From Bradyrhizobium tropiciagri (GTDB lineage: Bacteria > Pseudomonadota > Alphaproteobacteria > Rhizobiales > Xanthobacteraceae), in NCBI RefSeq assembly GCF_001189845.1, contig NZ_LFLZ01000073.1, positions 1-43,963 on the forward strand: a stretch of DNA of 43,963 nucleotides. Direction: 5' to 3'. Positions 43,445-43,963 of the stretch are shown here, piece by piece. The stretch's first letter is position 1. Every line of letters begins with the position of its first letter. The position numbers and the translations under genes are program-made. The notes below the pieces were generated by a model that was not told the origin of the DNA, did not search any database, and saw only the letters and a list, made by a program, of their open reading frames with translations.

Positions 43445-43963
43445 ATGCGCGTGCACGTTGTGGAAGGCTTCCGTCTTCCCCGTTTGCGACGGGTCGCGGT
43501 AACCTTTGCTTTGCTCGTCGCGTGCGGGACCGCCGCACACGCCCAAACGGTGCTGAACGCCAGCGATGGCGCGAGCCTCGTCACGGCGCTGACGACGATC
43601 GATAACAATCCGGGCACCAGCTACACGCTCAACATCACGAACAACATCACGCTGACCGCCGGGACAACGCTGCCCGTCATCAGTTCGAGCAGCACAGTCA
43701 CGATCAACGGCGGCAACTTCACGCTCGACGGCGGCGGCGTGCAGCGCGGGCTGTTCGTCTACTCGGGCACCGTTGCGGTCAACAATCTGACCATCCAGAA
43801 CGCCGTGGCCAAGGGGGGCAATGGCGGCAACGGGGGCGATGGCGGCGGCGGCGGTGGCATGGGTGCCGGCGGCGCGCTGTTCGTTGCCAACGGCGCCAAT
43901 GTCACCGTGAGCAATGTTGCGCTCGCCAGCAACCAGGCCAATGGCGGTAGCGGCGGCAATTAC
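43445..43963 (+). CDS. Autotransporter-like beta-helical surface protein, 5' part only
   Basis: An open frame of 173 codons running off the window. The N-terminus has a long Arg-rich signal (MRVHVVEGFRLPRLRRVAV, then TFALLVACGTAAHA) followed by QTVLNASDGASLVTAL. The mature part has the repeating strand pattern of a right-handed beta-helix (YTLNITNNITLTAG, VTINGGNFTLDGGG, VAVNNLTIQN) and a Gly/Asn-rich loop (GGNGGNGGDGGGGGG). This is typical of type V secreted adhesins, whose C-terminal barrel would lie beyond the window. Start at 43445 is preferred; the ribosome site is weak. Confidence 0.75.
   Translation, partial: MRVHVVEGFRLPRLRRVAVTFALLVACGTAAHAQTVLNASDGASLVTALTTIDNNPGTSYTLNITNNITLTAGTTLPVISSSSTVTINGGNFTLDGGGVQRGLFVYSGTVAVNNLTIQNAVAKGGNGGNGGDGGGGGGMGAGGALFVANGANVTVSNVALASNQANGGSGGNY

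Overview
The window looks like chromosomal DNA of a Bradyrhizobium-type alphaproteobacterium (Nitrobacteraceae). The grounds are high GC with strong third-position bias, a class I glnB-glnA pair, the order tRNA-Leu, tig, clpP, clpX, lon, an HU gene next to tRNA-Asp, many orphan solute-binding proteins, and several copies of short interspersed palindromes typical of that group. No phage, insertion sequence, integrase or CRISPR array was seen. The assignment rests on recalled gene order and motifs, not on a search.

Layout. 0.3-8.9 kb: orphan hybrid histidine kinase, glutathione transferase, M19 dipeptidase, a Tat-exported and a Sec-exported solute-binding protein, a GlxA-type AraC regulator divergent from a tautomerase. 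8.9-12.7 kb: nitrogen assimilation (glnB, glnA, with a sigma-54-type promoter) and the NAD(P)HX repair enzyme. 12.8-18.6 kb: stress and detoxification genes: an SDR divergent from a LysR regulator, a YdhR-type monooxygenase, then a NemR-like TetR gene and an ene-reductase/GST/SDR set sharing a conserved operator. 18.7-22.1 kb: three minus-strand genes in tandem: a Tat-exported cupredoxin protein that has lost most copper ligands, a mandelate-racemase homologue with its full catalytic set, and an outer-membrane-like protein. 22.3-29.3 kb: the protein-quality block tRNA-Leu, tig, clpP, clpX, lon. 29.6-37.3 kb: small periplasmic proteins, a GntR-MFS operon with twin operators, GFA enzyme, tRNA-Val, methyltransferase, peptidase T, HU and tRNA-Asp. 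37.4-44 kb: methyltransferase, polymerase-like membrane protein, small proteins, stand-alone HAD phosphatase, TRAP solute-binding protein, and the start of a beta-helical autotransporter-like protein cut by the window edge.

Three conserved genes (glnA, lon, pepT) are each broken by a single missing base. Restoring it gives normal-length proteins in every case, and each expected site contains GGCC. This pattern looks more like systematic sequence error than biological decay, and it matters for anyone using the annotation. The most interesting regulatory signals are the sigma-54 promoter before glnB, the shared ATGACCGGTCAT operator of the electrophile-response set, and the 12-bp perfect inverted repeat before the GntR-MFS operon. 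I found no clear new defence or mobile system.
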